From positions 13,684,696-13,748,695 of the forward strand of contig NW_025062477.1 in assembly GCF_000002995.4 (NCBI RefSeq): 64,000 nucleotides of DNA, given 5' to 3'. The stretch's first letter is position 1. Each line of letters begins with the position of its first letter. Origin of the DNA: Brugia malayi. Its lineage: Eukaryota > Nematoda > Chromadorea > Rhabditida > Onchocercidae. The notes under the pieces were generated by a model, which did not search any database, had not been told where the DNA came from, and saw only the letters and a list, made by a program, of their open reading frames with translations. This document shows positions 1 through 13,400 of this stretch, in pieces. The translations under genes were made by a program, and so were the position numbers.

Positions 1-198
1 AAGAACATCATATTAGAAATCGAAAATGGGAAAAAGAACATCATATTGGAAATCGAGAATGGGAAAAGGAACATCATATTGGAAATCGAGAATGAGAAAA
101 AGAACATCATATTGGAAATCGAAAATGGGAAAAAGAACATCATATTAGAAATCGAAAATGGGAAAAAGAACATCATATTGAAAATCGAGAATGGGAAA
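1..198. repeat. 33-bp minisatellite, six units, cut by window start
   Basis: Six near-identical 33-bp units run from base 1 to 198. Each begins with a/gaGAACATCATATT and ends in GAAATGGGAAA-type sequence. Because 33 is a multiple of three, one plus-strand frame stays open and would encode an 11-residue repeat (KNIILEIENGK) until a stop near 244. The array continues to the left of the window. I see no splice sites or non-repetitive coding sequence beside it, so I treat it as a minisatellite rather than a gene end, although a repeat-bearing 3' exon cannot be excluded. Confidence 0.9.
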
Positions 199-438
199 AG
201 AGGGAGAGAAGGAGAGAAAGATTGCATTAGGTATAATGAAAATTGAAGAAAATAGAGGAGAAGGGAGCCTTATATTGGAAATCGAAAAAAAAGAAAAAGA
301 ATGAATATATTGGAAATCGAAAAAAAAGAAAAGGAAGGAATATATTGGAAATTGAAAAAAGAAAGAGCGAGAAAGAAAGAATATATTAAAAATTGAAAGA
401 AAAAGGAAGGAAAAAGTAATATCGAAAATCGAAGTCAA
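199..438. repeat. Degenerate purine-rich continuation of the minisatellite
   Basis: After the clean array, the core ATATTGGAAATCGAAAA recurs at irregular spacing (roughly 35-40 bp) separated by A/G-rich runs such as AAAAAAGAAAAGGAAGG. It looks like decayed or differently expanded units of the same family. The open frame on the opposite strand here is a low-complexity F/S/I shadow. Confidence 0.6.
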
Positions 439-825
439 TTACTGCAAAATGTTTTCCCATTATGTATCAACAAAAAAAGAAAGAAGAAAGCCATTCTTCT
501 GCTGAATGCTTATAAAAATAAAGTAAAGTAATTTTTTTTTTCTTTTCATCTTCAAATTTTAATTTTTAATAATATTATAAAATGTTCAATTTAAAAAATA
601 TTAGAGTTAAATAAGTTAAATAGAAATTTCCTTTTTTTTTTTTGTGAGCAATAATTTTAAATAGAAAATATTAAAGCAAAACTAAGTGAAAAAGAAAGCT
701 GATAATGACGATGAAATTTGAGATTTAGCATTCAATCAATATTGCTTAACAGATCGATCTTTGACCTTAAGCAATTTCACTTCTTTCTATCAAATCGTTA
801 ACAACAAAATATGATGCAAAACAAG

Positions 826-896
826 AAGCTCACGTATTCACGTAATATTTAGACATACGATAAGCTCACGTATTCACGTGATATTTAGACATACGT
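826..896. repeat. 36-bp tandem duplication
   Basis: Two copies of a 36-bp unit start at 826 and 862, each reading AAGCTCACGTATTCACGT then ATATTTAGACATACG. The unit shares the CTCACGT word with the large 43-bp satellite at 8918-9888, but the rest differs. Confidence 0.85.
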
Positions 897-2233
897 GTTT
901 AATAGTTATTCAGATTTTTAATTATTCAAACTATTATTTTAAATTTTCATTTGAATTATATCAATTCTTTTTTTTTCTTATTTTATTTTGATAGTATTAG
1001 TTCTAATGGTTATCATTTCAAAAGCATAATGAATTAGCAATAAATGAATGAAGTAAAAAAAAAAAATATTTTTTCGATTTTAATAAAAATTTTTTCATTT
1101 TTTCTTCTAGAATTTTGACATTAAAAAAAAAAAAAGAAAAAGAAAATGAATAGCAATTTAAATTTTATATTAAAAGCAATACGACAAAAAATCGATTCAG
1201 ATATGTTGGAAATGAATTATAATTAAAATATACATCAAATCAGATTTATTTATTACTATTTTATAATTTCTCATCTTATTTAATGCTTATTTTATTTAAT
1301 CCAAGTTTTTCCGTTTTTCCGTTTTTTTTTTTTTTTTTTTTTAAGTAATCATTTCATTTTCCGCTTGAGAATTTTTTTTTTTCTCATAGAATAATTATTA
1401 AAATATTTTTTGTATTATTTTATTTTTAATAATTTTATTTTTTTTTCCAAGCAGTAATTATGTTTTTTTTTTTTTAATTTCTTTAAAAAATAAAATAAAA
1501 TAAAAGATAATTTCAATAATTACATAATTCGTTTAATTATTTACACTTATTTATTTCTTCAGAAATGATTTATAATTATTGCCTTTTTAATTTTTTCTTT
1601 TTCTTCAATTAGCATCATATTTCGATTAATTGTGTAAATTTAAGTTTTCATGTAAGTACAAAAATTATATTTCAATGATTCAAATAATTGATTCGATTTC
1701 ATTTGATTTGCATATATTTATTTAATAAAATTACAGTATTTATTATTAATGTGCTAAAATATTATTGTAAATTAGAATTGTAAATTAAAATTAAAATATT
1801 ATTGTAAATTAGAAATTATAATTAGAATTAATTAACTGAAATTCATGTTTCATTACATTGAAAACTTTGAAATCACCGAATTTTTTCCTTCATTTTTTGC
1901 CCTTTCTAAATTTGCATTTATTTTTTCTTTTCCTATTAATTATTAATCATTCAGGTAAACCATTACTAATCATTTAGATTTGAAATAAAGCAAAGAATGA
2001 AATCATAAAATTGGATTTATGAAAGTTTGAAAATATTTGAATTTATTAAATTATATAATCAATAATTATTGAAAGAATTATGTCTCATAGAAAGCAAAAA
2101 AAAAAAAAAGAAAGAAAAAGAAAAGGAAAACAGAAACAGAAAAGTTAAAAAAATAAAATAATCATAAATTGTTTAATAAGATGGAAAACATTTTAACCAC
2201 TCAATATCGTTGATAAACTTACGTGAGACTGTG

Positions 2234-2250
2234 TGACGTAACGTACGTCA
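2234..2250. promoter_or_regulatory. CRE-like dyad
   Basis: TGACGTA, three bases, then TACGTCA form a perfect inverted repeat with two CRE/ATF-type half sites, in otherwise featureless AT-rich DNA. Binding by a bZIP factor is inferred only from the motif. No gene lies within several kilobases. Confidence 0.3.
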
Positions 2251-5200
2251 GTTAGGTTTGATAAGTCATTTATATATGATAGGCATTTTTTGACATAATA
2301 TTTTACTGATATATGTATTTATTATGCATTGATTATCTATGTTAAATTTTTTTTTCTTAGCATTCAACATTAAAATTTAATGAAATTGTTAAAAATATGA
2401 ACAATGCTAATTAATGAAATAAAATTGTAGATGATTTAGAAATTCAGAATTGATTAATTTTTGAAATTTTTAAATTGATTTTTTCAAATTTCAACTTTTG
2501 GTCATATTTTGATAATATTATTATAGGTTTTAACAGTTATTAGTTATTTATTATAGGCTATTATGGGTTTTAAAATCTTTTATGAAGTAAAATCATTTTC
2601 AAACAATTAATTGCTAATCAAATTAAAAATATTCAACTCTCATTAAATGAGGGTTGGAAAATTACAAAACGAAGAAAATTGTTAATAAATTAATTTTTAT
2701 TTCATAAATTTTCCTCAAAGCAATTGGAATTAAAATTTTGCAAATGGAATTTTAAATTATTTCACTTCAAACAAATTTGTTATATAACAAATGAAATATT
2801 TATATCAATGTTTTTGCAAAAAAAAAAATGATTAAAAATTGCTTTTAACAAATATTCAAATAATTCTGCAAAACAAAAACAAAAAAAAAAAAAAATTGTT
2901 TTTAAAAAACTATTACAGATTTCTTAAATTATAATATTGGATGAGGAAATTTATTTTTTTTTTAAAAACAAATGTAAATAAAAAAAACTAGAAAACATAC
3001 CAACAAAGGTTAAAGGTTAAATAAATAATTGTATGATTTGTAATCCAATCACTTCTTCTCATAAACGATTGATCATGAAGTTTTAAAATGAACTAAAATA
3101 AAATAAAAATTTGCCAAAATCTTCGTTACAATTTTTAATCGTTCTCGAATTTCAATTGTATTGTATAGAACAATTAAATTTTAAACTTATTTAAAAGCAA
3201 TCAATATAAAGTAATATCACAAATAATTTTTCTTTTCGTTTTTAAAGCAAAAATGTTATGAATGATTAATTTAAAAAAAAGAAAAAATAATTAAAAAACG
3301 AACCAACAATGATGCAAATAACGAATAAAAAAAGTAATAATAAAGTTAGACATGAAATAATTAAAATTATTTTTTTTGTTATGAAAAACTTTGAGTTAAT
3401 AATAAAATAAATTGATTTTACATAAAAAATATTAATTTTTCACTTTTAGTCTTAGTGATAAGTTTCAATTCTTGAAATGATTAAATTTACACATTTATAA
3501 TTTATTAAAACATTAACACTTTTTGATAGCTAATGTAATATTAACTGTTAATTACTAAAATTTACTTCTAGATTATCAATGATAAATAATTAATTATTAT
3601 AATAGCTTTACTTTCCTGAAATTCAACAATATTTTCTTTTATACGTTAATACTAACGTAGGTCTTATCACTTTCATCTTATCATAAAATATCAAATCAAA
3701 TTTTTGTTACAAATAATCCATTAAAATAGTAAAAGTAATCAAAAATTTTCTTTCATTTTTGAATTTGAATCAATTTTTAATTGCTTTAAATTCATTTTTA
3801 AAATTTTTTTAAAAATTTTCCTGGTTTTAAATATGTATTTTTCTTAATTTAAAATATTTCAAGCATAATATCTCAGTGTAAAATAATTGCAAAATTAGAG
3901 ACGGTTGATAATTTTTGATTAATTTATCAATTAATGCAAAATTGATTAAACATTAAAAGAAATTTAGTCTTTCCCCTACTTTATATTTAATTATTCTAAA
4001 AAAATTAATCATTTAATTAATATATTTTTTTAAAAAAAAAAGAATCGCAAATTATTGTGATAATATTTAAATTATTAACCAATGTGCTATCTTATATGAA
4101 TAAATTATTAAACATCATTAAAAAACAAAAGTATCTTAAAAAAAAAAACTTAAAAATCAAAACTAATTTATAAATACTAATTATTTATAGCAATTTTAAA
4201 TTCAAATTATCACTTTGTGCTACTTTTTTTTTTTTTTTTTTTTTTTGGTATTATTTTCTAATGAAACAAATATCATTATTTGTAAGCTAAAATATGTTAA
4301 AGAAAAAAAAAACACAAAAACTCACAAATATTTAAAAAAAAAAATTCCTTTAAATAATGAAAAATTATTAATAATTTATAGAATTTTCTAAACAAACTTT
4401 TAAAAAAAGGGAAGAGGAAAGGAAATGAGATAAAAGCAATGACTGATTAAAGAATTTTTTTTTTTTTTCGTTTTATAAAATTAATTTTTTGATCGAAGAT
4501 TATTGTACAATTTAGTTTTTTTTTTTGTTAGTTTTATGCTAACCATATTGCTGGCCGAATAATTTGTTTTATTTAAACTGATCGATCATCTGTTTTATTT
4601 GAATATTTGAAATAAAAAAAAAAAATCTTTATCTGCTACAGCTGATAACAAATAATCATGAAACTGATTTTTTTTTCCTTTTCAATGAGATCAATTGAAT
4701 GATTACAATTAATTACACTTTAGTATTATATTTATTAGAATTAGATTATATTATTAAAATTAGATTTTGTAGTAATATTTGTTATATTAGTACTAATTTT
4801 TAAAAATTTTTTTAATTTTTATGATTAGAATTATATTTAAAATTACATTAAATTAATCAAAACGAGAAAGGATATTTTCACATTAATTAGTTATTTGTTT
4901 TTTATCAATTCTATAATTTATATGATGTTTTTTTTTTTTTTTTTTTTTTTAATGAACAAATTTAAATTATAATTAAATAAATGCAAAGGTAAAAAAGGAG
5001 GGAAAAAATGCAAAATGTTGCAATTATTTCAATAAAAATCGATTTGTTTTTTTTTTTTTTGTTTATTTAATTTTGTAATTGGAATAATATTTAAAAATAC
5101 AAAAAATTATTTAATTTTATAATTGGAATAATATTTAAAATTACAAAAAAAAAAACTAATCTAAATTAGTCAAATTAATTATAAATAACTCTTTTTTTTT

Positions 5201-5490
5201 CACTTATTATTACGTATTTACGTGAAAAATTTTATTTTATTATATAATTGTATACGCTTACGTCGCTTTCATTTATGCAAAAAAAAAAGTGTTTGTAACT
5301 TTGTTAATTTCATTTTTAAATGTGATGAATGTGAGAAATTTTAAATTTTATCAATTCGATCTTTGATTAAAAAAAATAATTCTTTGCTCTTTTTTTTTTG
5401 TTTAAGATATTACAGTGAATTATTATTACTTTTTTTTTTTAAAAAAATTGTTTTTATAATTTTATTTAAATAATTATCTTTTTATAATCT

Positions 5491-5530
<40 letters not shown>

Positions 5531-6185
5531 AAGAAAAAAAAAGTGGAATAAATAGAACAAATGAGAAAAAATAATAAAATTGAGAAAAAAAAAAAAACAA
5601 TTTTTTTCTGTTTTTTTCTTCAAAAATTAAATTACTTCTAAAGTTAATTTTATTCTTTCAATTATTTTAAAATAATCGAAAATTAAAGTATTTTATTTTT
5701 TCAAAGAAAAAAAAAATACAACTTATAATTTTACTATAACTTCCAATTGTTTAGATTTTTTCCAGCATAATCTAATACAAATGACTAAATGTAAGATTTA
5801 GTTAATAATTAAAAACTGAAATTAAAATTTAAAAAATTAAAATATAAGTGTAATAATTATTCAAATAAATGAAAATGATAAATACAGTATGATTATCGCT
5901 AATGGAATTAATGGAATGTTTATGACATGCAATTCAATGCAAGAATAAATGATTAAATAAGTCATGTAATAAAGTAAATTTATTATTTATAACTGCAAAA
6001 AAAGGAAAAAAATATTTGAAAAATTCTAAAAAAATAAAAAAAAAATAAAAAAAAAACTGTTAAAATTAAATTTTTTATTATAAGCAATAGTATTTTTATC
6101 AATTTAATAAAGTTTTAAAAAAATAATAATAATAATTTCTATTCTAATTGTTCGAACTGTAATAAGAAAAATAAAAAATTTCAAC

Positions 6186-6217
<32 letters not shown>

Positions 6218-7676
6218 CAACAATATTAACTAATTAAAAATAATAAATAATCAAGTTTTAGTTTAAAATAATAATATTTTAAAAATAAAATAATAATAGT
6301 AATGACAATATTAACTAATTAAAAATAATAAATAATTAAGTTTTAATAATTTTTTTTTTTTGAAAAATAATTCTTATTCTAATTGTTCTAACTGTAATAG
6401 AAACAGTATAATAGATAAAAAATTTCTCAACAATATTGGATAATTAAAAATAATAAATAATTAAATTTTATTTCACTTTTTTTTTTTAAAAAAAAAAAAA
6501 TGTTTAAAAGGAAGAGACGAAGATGCCATGATAATATTGATTTTGAGTAAAACTATTCAAAAAAAAAAACTTGAGACAACAATTCTTTTGGACTTTTCTT
6601 CTCAATCTCTACTCCACTTTCACTTTCATATACTTGCTCAATCTAGGCTTTCATAGAGAGTAAATTGAGCCTAGGCTCTGCTACTAGTAAGAGCTATATT
6701 AGCCATATACTCATCCATTTGCTTGCTTCATCGATCAAAATGACAAGAAAAACATGTTTGAAAAAAAATTTTTTTTTCTTACTTAGCTTCTTTTTTTTTT
6801 TTTTTTTTTGTCAATTTAATTTGACTATATTGAGAATTATATTAGAAAATAAGCAAAAAATATCCAAATACAAACACAAGCCATATTTTGAGATGGATTC
6901 AAGTTTAAATTTAAATCTAAACTCTAAACTCAAAACATTAAACATTAAATTTAAAATGTAAACCTAAAATTAAATTTAATTCTAAATTTTTTGTATTTTA
7001 AAATTGCCAAAATTATAAATATACCTGTCAACTCTTATCAGAATTTCTATTTTTTTTTTCTTTTTTTAAAAAAATAAGGTTAAGAAGAATCAAGAATCAA
7101 GGCGAAAAAACCTTTTGGTATAAAAAATTTTTTTAATTTCTTCTTAACTTTTTAAAAGTTTTCGATTACCTTCATATAATATGAAATATGAGAACTTGCA
7201 TTTGAAAAAAAAAAAAAAAAAAAGAAACAAAAAATAGAAACAAAACAAAATTGAAAATATCCATCTCTATGTCATTAATTAATTGCAGGAAAATGATAAA
7301 ATCAAATGTTAAGAAAAAAAAAAGTCTCATAATTTTTGATATACTGAAGAATTTCTAATTCCTCTAGAAGTGAACAATTTTTGTTTACATTGTTAAAATT
7401 AGGCACAAATAAAATAAATAAATAATAACAAAAAGAGAAAAGACAATGAATTGCTAGAAATGAAAAAATTTTTTCTTCTGCATATTTTTATAATTCTATT
7501 ATATCATCTAATTTAGTTTTTAATTTCATGCGAATTATTTTTATTTTTAAAAAATTTAATTTTTAATTTTTATTTTTTAATATAATTGTTTGACAAAAAT
7601 AATGCATATATAACCTTTATTCGTAAATTTGCTCGATTAACACCTAATTTTTATCCAATATTTTTATTGGTTTTAA

Positions 7677-7888
7677 ATGGCGCAAATGGAATGTTTCATT
7701 GATATTAAATGATCATTCACATTGATCAGATGGCGCAAATAGAATATCTTATTGATACTAAATAATAATTCACATTGATCAAATGGCGCAAATGGAATGT
7801 TTCATTGGTATTAAATGACAATTCACATTGGCCAAATGGCGCAAATGGAAGACCTCACTGATATTAAATGATAATTCAAATGAAATAT
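7677..7888. repeat. 53-bp tandem repeat, four copies
   Basis: Units begin with ATGGCGCAAAT at 7677, 7730, 7783 and 7836, giving an exact 53-bp period. Each continues with a TCATTGATATTAAATGA-like segment and CACATTGATCA. Copies differ by several substitutions, so the array is not very recent. Confidence 0.9.
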
Positions 7889-8917
7889 CACGAATTGATA
7901 ATGGATGAATTTAATAAATCAAATTATAGGAATAAAAAGTGATATGTATATATAATGAAGTTTTAATTGTTTTCCATTTGAAAAGATTTATCCATTCTGT
8001 TACATTTATTACTTGAAAAAAATAAATGAACAAAAAAGAAAAATTTTTTGTAAAAGATAGAAAACATTGAGAGTATTTCATTAAAAATGCTATTTTGCAT
8101 AATTTTATCACTTCAATTAACATATCATTTTCATAACTGAACATAGAAGTAAACAGGAAAATTTTTTAAAAGTAAATTTTATACATTTAGGAAAAGAATA
8201 GATGAAGATGAAACTTAATCCTTCTTTTCCTGATTCATTAGCTTGACAAATATTTGATAGTTAACTTTGCTTTGCTTGTATAGTTATACTTGAAAACTTG
8301 GATTAGCAATTAAATTACAGAATTCTGCTTCATGCATTAGATGATTAAGCTTCGAAGACATTTTTTTTTTTTTTTTTCGAAGACAAAAAGAATTTTAATT
8401 AATCTGATCGGCTAGAAAGCTTAATCTGATGCTAACTAGTACTAACTTAATGCAAAGAAAAAAGAAAGGTTTCCGAAATAGATATGATTTCAAATTTGAT
8501 AAGATGATTCCGTCAGATAATTAATTAATTATTACGTGAAACGTGTATCTCAGTGATGAACTGAAGAGAAATTGTTGGATGTTACTTCGAGAATAAGCAT
8601 CGAAAAAGTCAAATGTTGATAGCTACTATCGGAGTGAGTGTATGTAATAGCATCACTCAATAATCAATTAATCCGGATGAAAAAGAAAAACGGCAAACCC
8701 TGAAACCGGAGAAAGAAAGAGAGAGATATAGAGAAAGAATTTATATGCTCTTCTTGCAATCGATGCTCTACTGTATAAGTCAAGTTATAACATAATAAAT
8801 CTTTATCTGGAAACATTTCAAACTTTACACTTAAAAATAGCATTTCTCGAGTTATTCACGTGAAAATGATAGCCCCAAAGTTTTACGCATAATAAGGACA
8901 ATTCTTCAATTCACGTT
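7889..8917. other. Intergenic, no gene seen
   Basis: Moderately AT-rich sequence between two tandem arrays. Nothing here has coding or RNA-gene hallmarks that I can support. The part at 8540-8900 is visibly less AT-rich than the preceding kilobases and holds a CACGTG at about 8858. Confidence 0.6.
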
Positions 8918-9888
8918 ACAGTTCTTGAACATCTCACGTTAATATGACGTAATGATGACAGCAGTCCTTGAACAGCTCACGTTAATATGACGTAATGATG
9001 ACAACAGTTCTTGAACATCTCACGTTAATATGACGTAACGATGACAACAGTTCTTGAACAGCTCACGTTAATATGACGTAATGATGACAACAGTTCTTGA
9101 ACATCTCACGTTAATATGACGTAATGATGACAACAGTTCTTGAACATCTCACGTTAATATGACGTAATGATGACAGCAGTTCTTGAACAGCTCGCGTTAA
9201 TATGACGTAATGATGACAGCAGTTCTTGAACATCTCACGTTAATATGACGTAATGATGACAACAGTTCTTGAACAGCTCACGTTAATATGACGTAATGAT
9301 GACAACAGTTCTTGAACATCTCACGTTAATATGGCGTAATGATGACAACAGTTCTTGAACATCTCACGTTAATATGACGTAATGATGACAACAGTTCTTG
9401 AACATCTCACGTTAATATGACGTAATGATGACAACAGTTCTTGAACAGCTCACGTTAATATGACGTAATGATGACAACACTTCTTGAACATCTCACGTTA
9501 ATATGGCGTAATGATGACAACAGTTCTTGAACATCTCACGTTAATATGACGTAATGATGACAACAGTTCTTGAACAGCTCTCGTTAATATGACGTAATGA
9601 TGACAGCAGTTCTTGAACATCTCACGTTAATATGACGTAATGATGACAGCAGTTCTTGAACAGCTCGCGTTAATATGACGTAATGATGACAGCAGTTCTT
9701 GAACAGCTCACGTTAATATGACGTAATGATGACAACAGTTCTTGAACATCTCACGTTAATATGACGTAATGATGACAACAGTTCTTGAACATCTCACGTT
9801 AATATGACGTAATGATGACAGCAGTTCTTGAACAGCTCGCGTTAATATGACGTAATGATGACAGCAGTTCTTGAATTGCCCACGTAAT
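8918..9888. repeat. 43-bp satellite, about 22 units, with HSE-like and CRE-like motifs
   Basis: A 43-bp unit repeats without indels for about 970 bp. Each unit contains, in order, GTTCTTGAACA, a CTCACGTTAATA segment, and TGACGTAATGATGACA. TTCTTGAA (the TTCnnGAA core of a heat-shock element) occurs in 22 of 23 positions, with one TCCTTGAA near 8965. TGACGTAA occurs in nearly all units; two read TGGCGTAA, near 9332 and 9503. Two unit types alternate irregularly, one with GAACATCTCACG and one with GAACAGCTC followed by ACG, GCG or TCG. The array lies about 0.6 kb upstream of the ADA2 start. Transcription-factor binding is inference from motifs. Confidence 0.95.
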
Positions 9889-10432
9889 GAGGACAATTTC
9901 CACGTCAGTGACTCAAAGAAATCAATAACCACACACGATGTCATCTGAATATGCCACATGCAAACACATATTCACCCGCCTAACATTGCGTGGTTCTACA
10001 AACGATTGTTTGCACTGAGAAACGATAACAGCAGAAATTCATTGATGTCAATTTGGCATATTTAATTTGATATTGAGTTAATTCGTAAATTATGTGTTTG
10101 TTTAGATGTTTTTCCCATTTTTTTAAAAATCGTTTAATTATTTAATTTCTATCAAATATTTTTGATAGGATGAAAAATTAAATAAGTTCTGGATAATGTG
10201 AAGAATTAAACAATTTGTGTTAACATGAAATAGTTCGTAAGGACGTGAAAATTTAGTTAATTCATGATGATAACTTGAAAAATTAAATAGTTTTTGATAA
10301 ATGTGAAAAAAAAAAAATGGATTAGTTTCTAATAACTGATAGTTCTTGATAATGTGCAAAAGTGGATTCAAATTAGAAAGTATCAAATAACGATGACAAA
10401 GTGACATTCAGTGAATTCAGTTTATATTATAA
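9889..10432. other. Upstream region of the ADA2 gene
   Basis: About 540 bp between the satellite and the ADA2 start. The promoter should lie here or within the satellite. I see no clear TATA or initiator element. A degenerate repeated phrase (GATAATGTGAA and similar, followed by ATTAAATAGTT-like words) occurs several times between about 10160 and 10380. Confidence 0.5.
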
Positions 10433-10448
10433 TTTTTTTTTTTTTCAG
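10433..10448 (+). promoter_or_regulatory. Probable spliced-leader acceptor abutting the ADA2 start codon
   Basis: A run of 13 T followed by CAG ends immediately before ATG at 10449. That is a strong nematode 3' splice site with no convincing upstream coding exon, so it most likely accepts a trans-spliced leader, leaving almost no 5' UTR. It could instead be the acceptor of a conventional intron following a non-coding first exon. Confidence 0.6.
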
Positions 10449-13400
10449 ATGAATGAAATGGCTACAAATAAGATTATATGCTGTAATTGTGAAATTTCAT
10501 TAGTGCCAACGAAATATATTTATATTCAATGTGATATTTGTCAAAAGAAAGGATTTGATGTGAAACTATGCACTTCTGTATGTGTTATACTTTTTCTTCC
10601 CAATTTTTTTTTTTTTTTTCATTCTTTATTTTCAGATTAAAATTAAGCTTTGAAAGAGAGATTAGTTGTGTGATTAAACTTGTTAGCTAATTAAATTTAT
10701 TAGTTTCATTCTTTTCTGCTAACTATTGAGCAAGAAATCCGCGTTACATTAATGAAATTACTACTACAATTGCTGTTAAGTATAGAGTAAAATTGAAAGA
10801 TTTAAAAGTGAAATGTAAGAAGATTTAGGCATGATCAAATACTGTTGGATCCAAATTGATTATTATCACTAGGAATTGATATTGTGCAATAATTAATGTG
10901 AAAGTTTATTTTACCTATTTGATATAGGTAAAATAAATTTTTACTTTTAAAATATAAAACATAAAATTAAATATGTATGTGTAGCTGATATGAAAGAAAT
11001 GGTTAGTTTGAGTGATAAAACAAATTATCATACAAACATATTTTATTCTACTGTGAAATGTAAGATATTAAGAAGATGATTATTTGTTGTTTTACATTCC
11101 TTTTTTTTTTTCTTAAATGATAGTAATAATAATAACTTTAATATTTTTTTACAGTGTTTTCGAATGGGTGCAGAATGTGGTCCACATAAACGTGGACATG
11201 CATACACAGTTATAGATCGTAAAGGACCTTCATTATTTCAAACAACATCTGATAAGCAGTGGGGTTGGAAAGAAGACCTGAAATTGATTGAAGCAGCACA
11301 TAAGCACAAATTGGGCAATTGGTGTGTTTTGATAGAAAAATCTTTGTGAGAAAAATATCTTTGATAGTACATAATCATAGGTATCCATTAGTCGCATTCA
11401 ACTTTTATTTATCTGTCGTTTTTTATTTAACAGTACAATAATCTTCCAAAAAAGAAAAAAAAAATTTTTCATAGTGTGATATGAAGATGATTTGTGCTAA
11501 TGTTTTAGTATTCGCAACAACAAACATATCAAATTTTAGACAATTTCGATGACTGTTATTGGGATTACAACATAATAATAATAGGACTTATCTTTTTGAA
11601 CTATTTGAAATTAAAAAATAAATACTATTGGTTGGATAATTTTAAAAAGATCTGCGATGATAGTTCTTTATTTATTTATTTGTTGCTGATAGATATATAT
11701 TTATTCGTCATCATTTATCGTTCAGGGATGAAATTGCATCAGAGTTGGATACTGATAAAACTGCCGATGATGCTAGGAAACGTTTTGATCAATTTTTTAT
11801 ACGTGGTCCCTTTGGTCGATATGCAGCCGGTGCTATTTCAGGGTGATTTCTTCTCTAATTATTATTTTATGTTTAATTTACTTAACAGGTAAATTAAGCT
11901 GTAATAAATATATGGATTAAAAAATTTTGATATATTTTGAAATTGAATGGTGTAGTACTCTTCCAGTTTATTTATTTATTTGCTGTGTTACCTTATTATT
12001 ACTGAGGTACTATCAGTTGTAGAAAAATAAGCTCGTGCAAATCGAATTCATTATTACTGATCTCTTCTTGCTGAATTATAGAAAAGGGTTTTTTTTTCCC
12101 TACAAAGTTTTAGGAGCAGCTTGCTTTACCATTATTTAACTATCATATTTTGAAAAGAGAAAAGGAAATTGTCAAATCATAACTAGAAAGGAAATAACAA
12201 TAAATTTTATTATTACTATTTTTCAGGCCATATGTTGGTAATCATAAAGATGAAGAAAGCAGTTCATCACATCCTGAATCAAGTATGGTTGGTCAAGGAC
12301 AAGTAGTAGATAGTTCAGATTGGCAATGTATGTTTTTTGTTTATTTTCTTCTTCTGTCACATTTGAGAAAATATAAATCTTGTAAAAATAATCTATTTTC
12401 TAGATATAACCGAATTTTTTCGTAATTACGATCAAGCCGTAGATTTGGACGATCCAAACTGGTTTGACCAATTCAAAGAGCCTTTGATGAAATTTAAGAG
12501 TGAATTTTATGCTCAACATGTACAAAGCCCAGCAAAAAAGAATGATGATGATGAGCAGCAACAAACTTTTGAAAATAATAATGATTCACAGCTGATAACT
12601 CCACCTTCATCACCACTTTCTGTGGAATTTTTGAGAGTGAGTTTTCTTCTCATTCATCTCATTATCAAAGGATTTTCCTATTATATTTGGAGAACATATT
12701 AGATAAAATGGAATAATTCATGTTTAATCTGTAAATTTTATAATTTATCCAGATGACAGATAATATAACATTTTTTATTCTTATATATGTTTTTATTTTT
12801 CTTTCAGACAGATGACGATGGCAAAAGAAAACGATTATTGTCTGTGAGTGATTTTGATGAAGTAAGTTTTATTTTAGTTGCAATTTCTTCATAGCGTAGC
12901 TAATATTTTATGTCGAACTGGGTTTTTTTTTATTTCATTTTTAGAGCGATGGTGAAGAAATAACGAACTCAGAGAGCAGTAATTCATCTGATTATGAGAC
13001 TGAGTTAACACCACATTGTTCAAAAAAAAGAAACACTGGTCGTAGTGCTCATATTTATCGTAGCTCATTAGGTGCGGATGAAGGAAATGGTTGGTTATTT
13101 CATTATTACATTTTGTTTTTTCGATTACATTAGTTATTTATCTTATTCTTTGTTTGATCAGAAAAAAAAAAAGACAGCAAAAATTTTCGTAGCTTATAAG
13201 ATAGTGTGTGTATTCGATGAAGTTGAAAGGTCATAAGAAGAGTATTTTGTGATAAAATGTTAATAAAAAAAAAAAAAATGTTGATGACTCATGTGTTATT
13301 GATGATTTATACCAATGAATTTTAGAGCCAGAATCGGAACAAAAATATGAAAGAAAGAAACCAGTATTGCAATTGAAGCGTGTTGGAAAGAAGAGACAAA

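Larger units (their letters stand above)
439..7676. other. AT-rich intergenic DNA, no gene seen
   Basis: About 7 kb of very AT-rich sequence with many poly-A and poly-T runs, the longest about 37 A at 5493-5529. Short open frames are phenylalanine- or lysine-rich products of homopolymers. I see no exon pair with matching splice phases and no tRNA-like T-loop. A slightly more GC-rich patch near 6590-6750 contains the palindrome GAGCCTAGGCTC but no recognisable gene. Confidence 0.7.

Noticed and set aside
6665..6961. Plus-strand 98-codon frame
   Set aside because: It contains a long poly-phenylalanine from a T run and no recognisable motif or splice partner.
8918..9888. 43-bp periodic array considered as a CRISPR array
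   Set aside because: The whole unit is conserved with no variable spacer, so it is a satellite.
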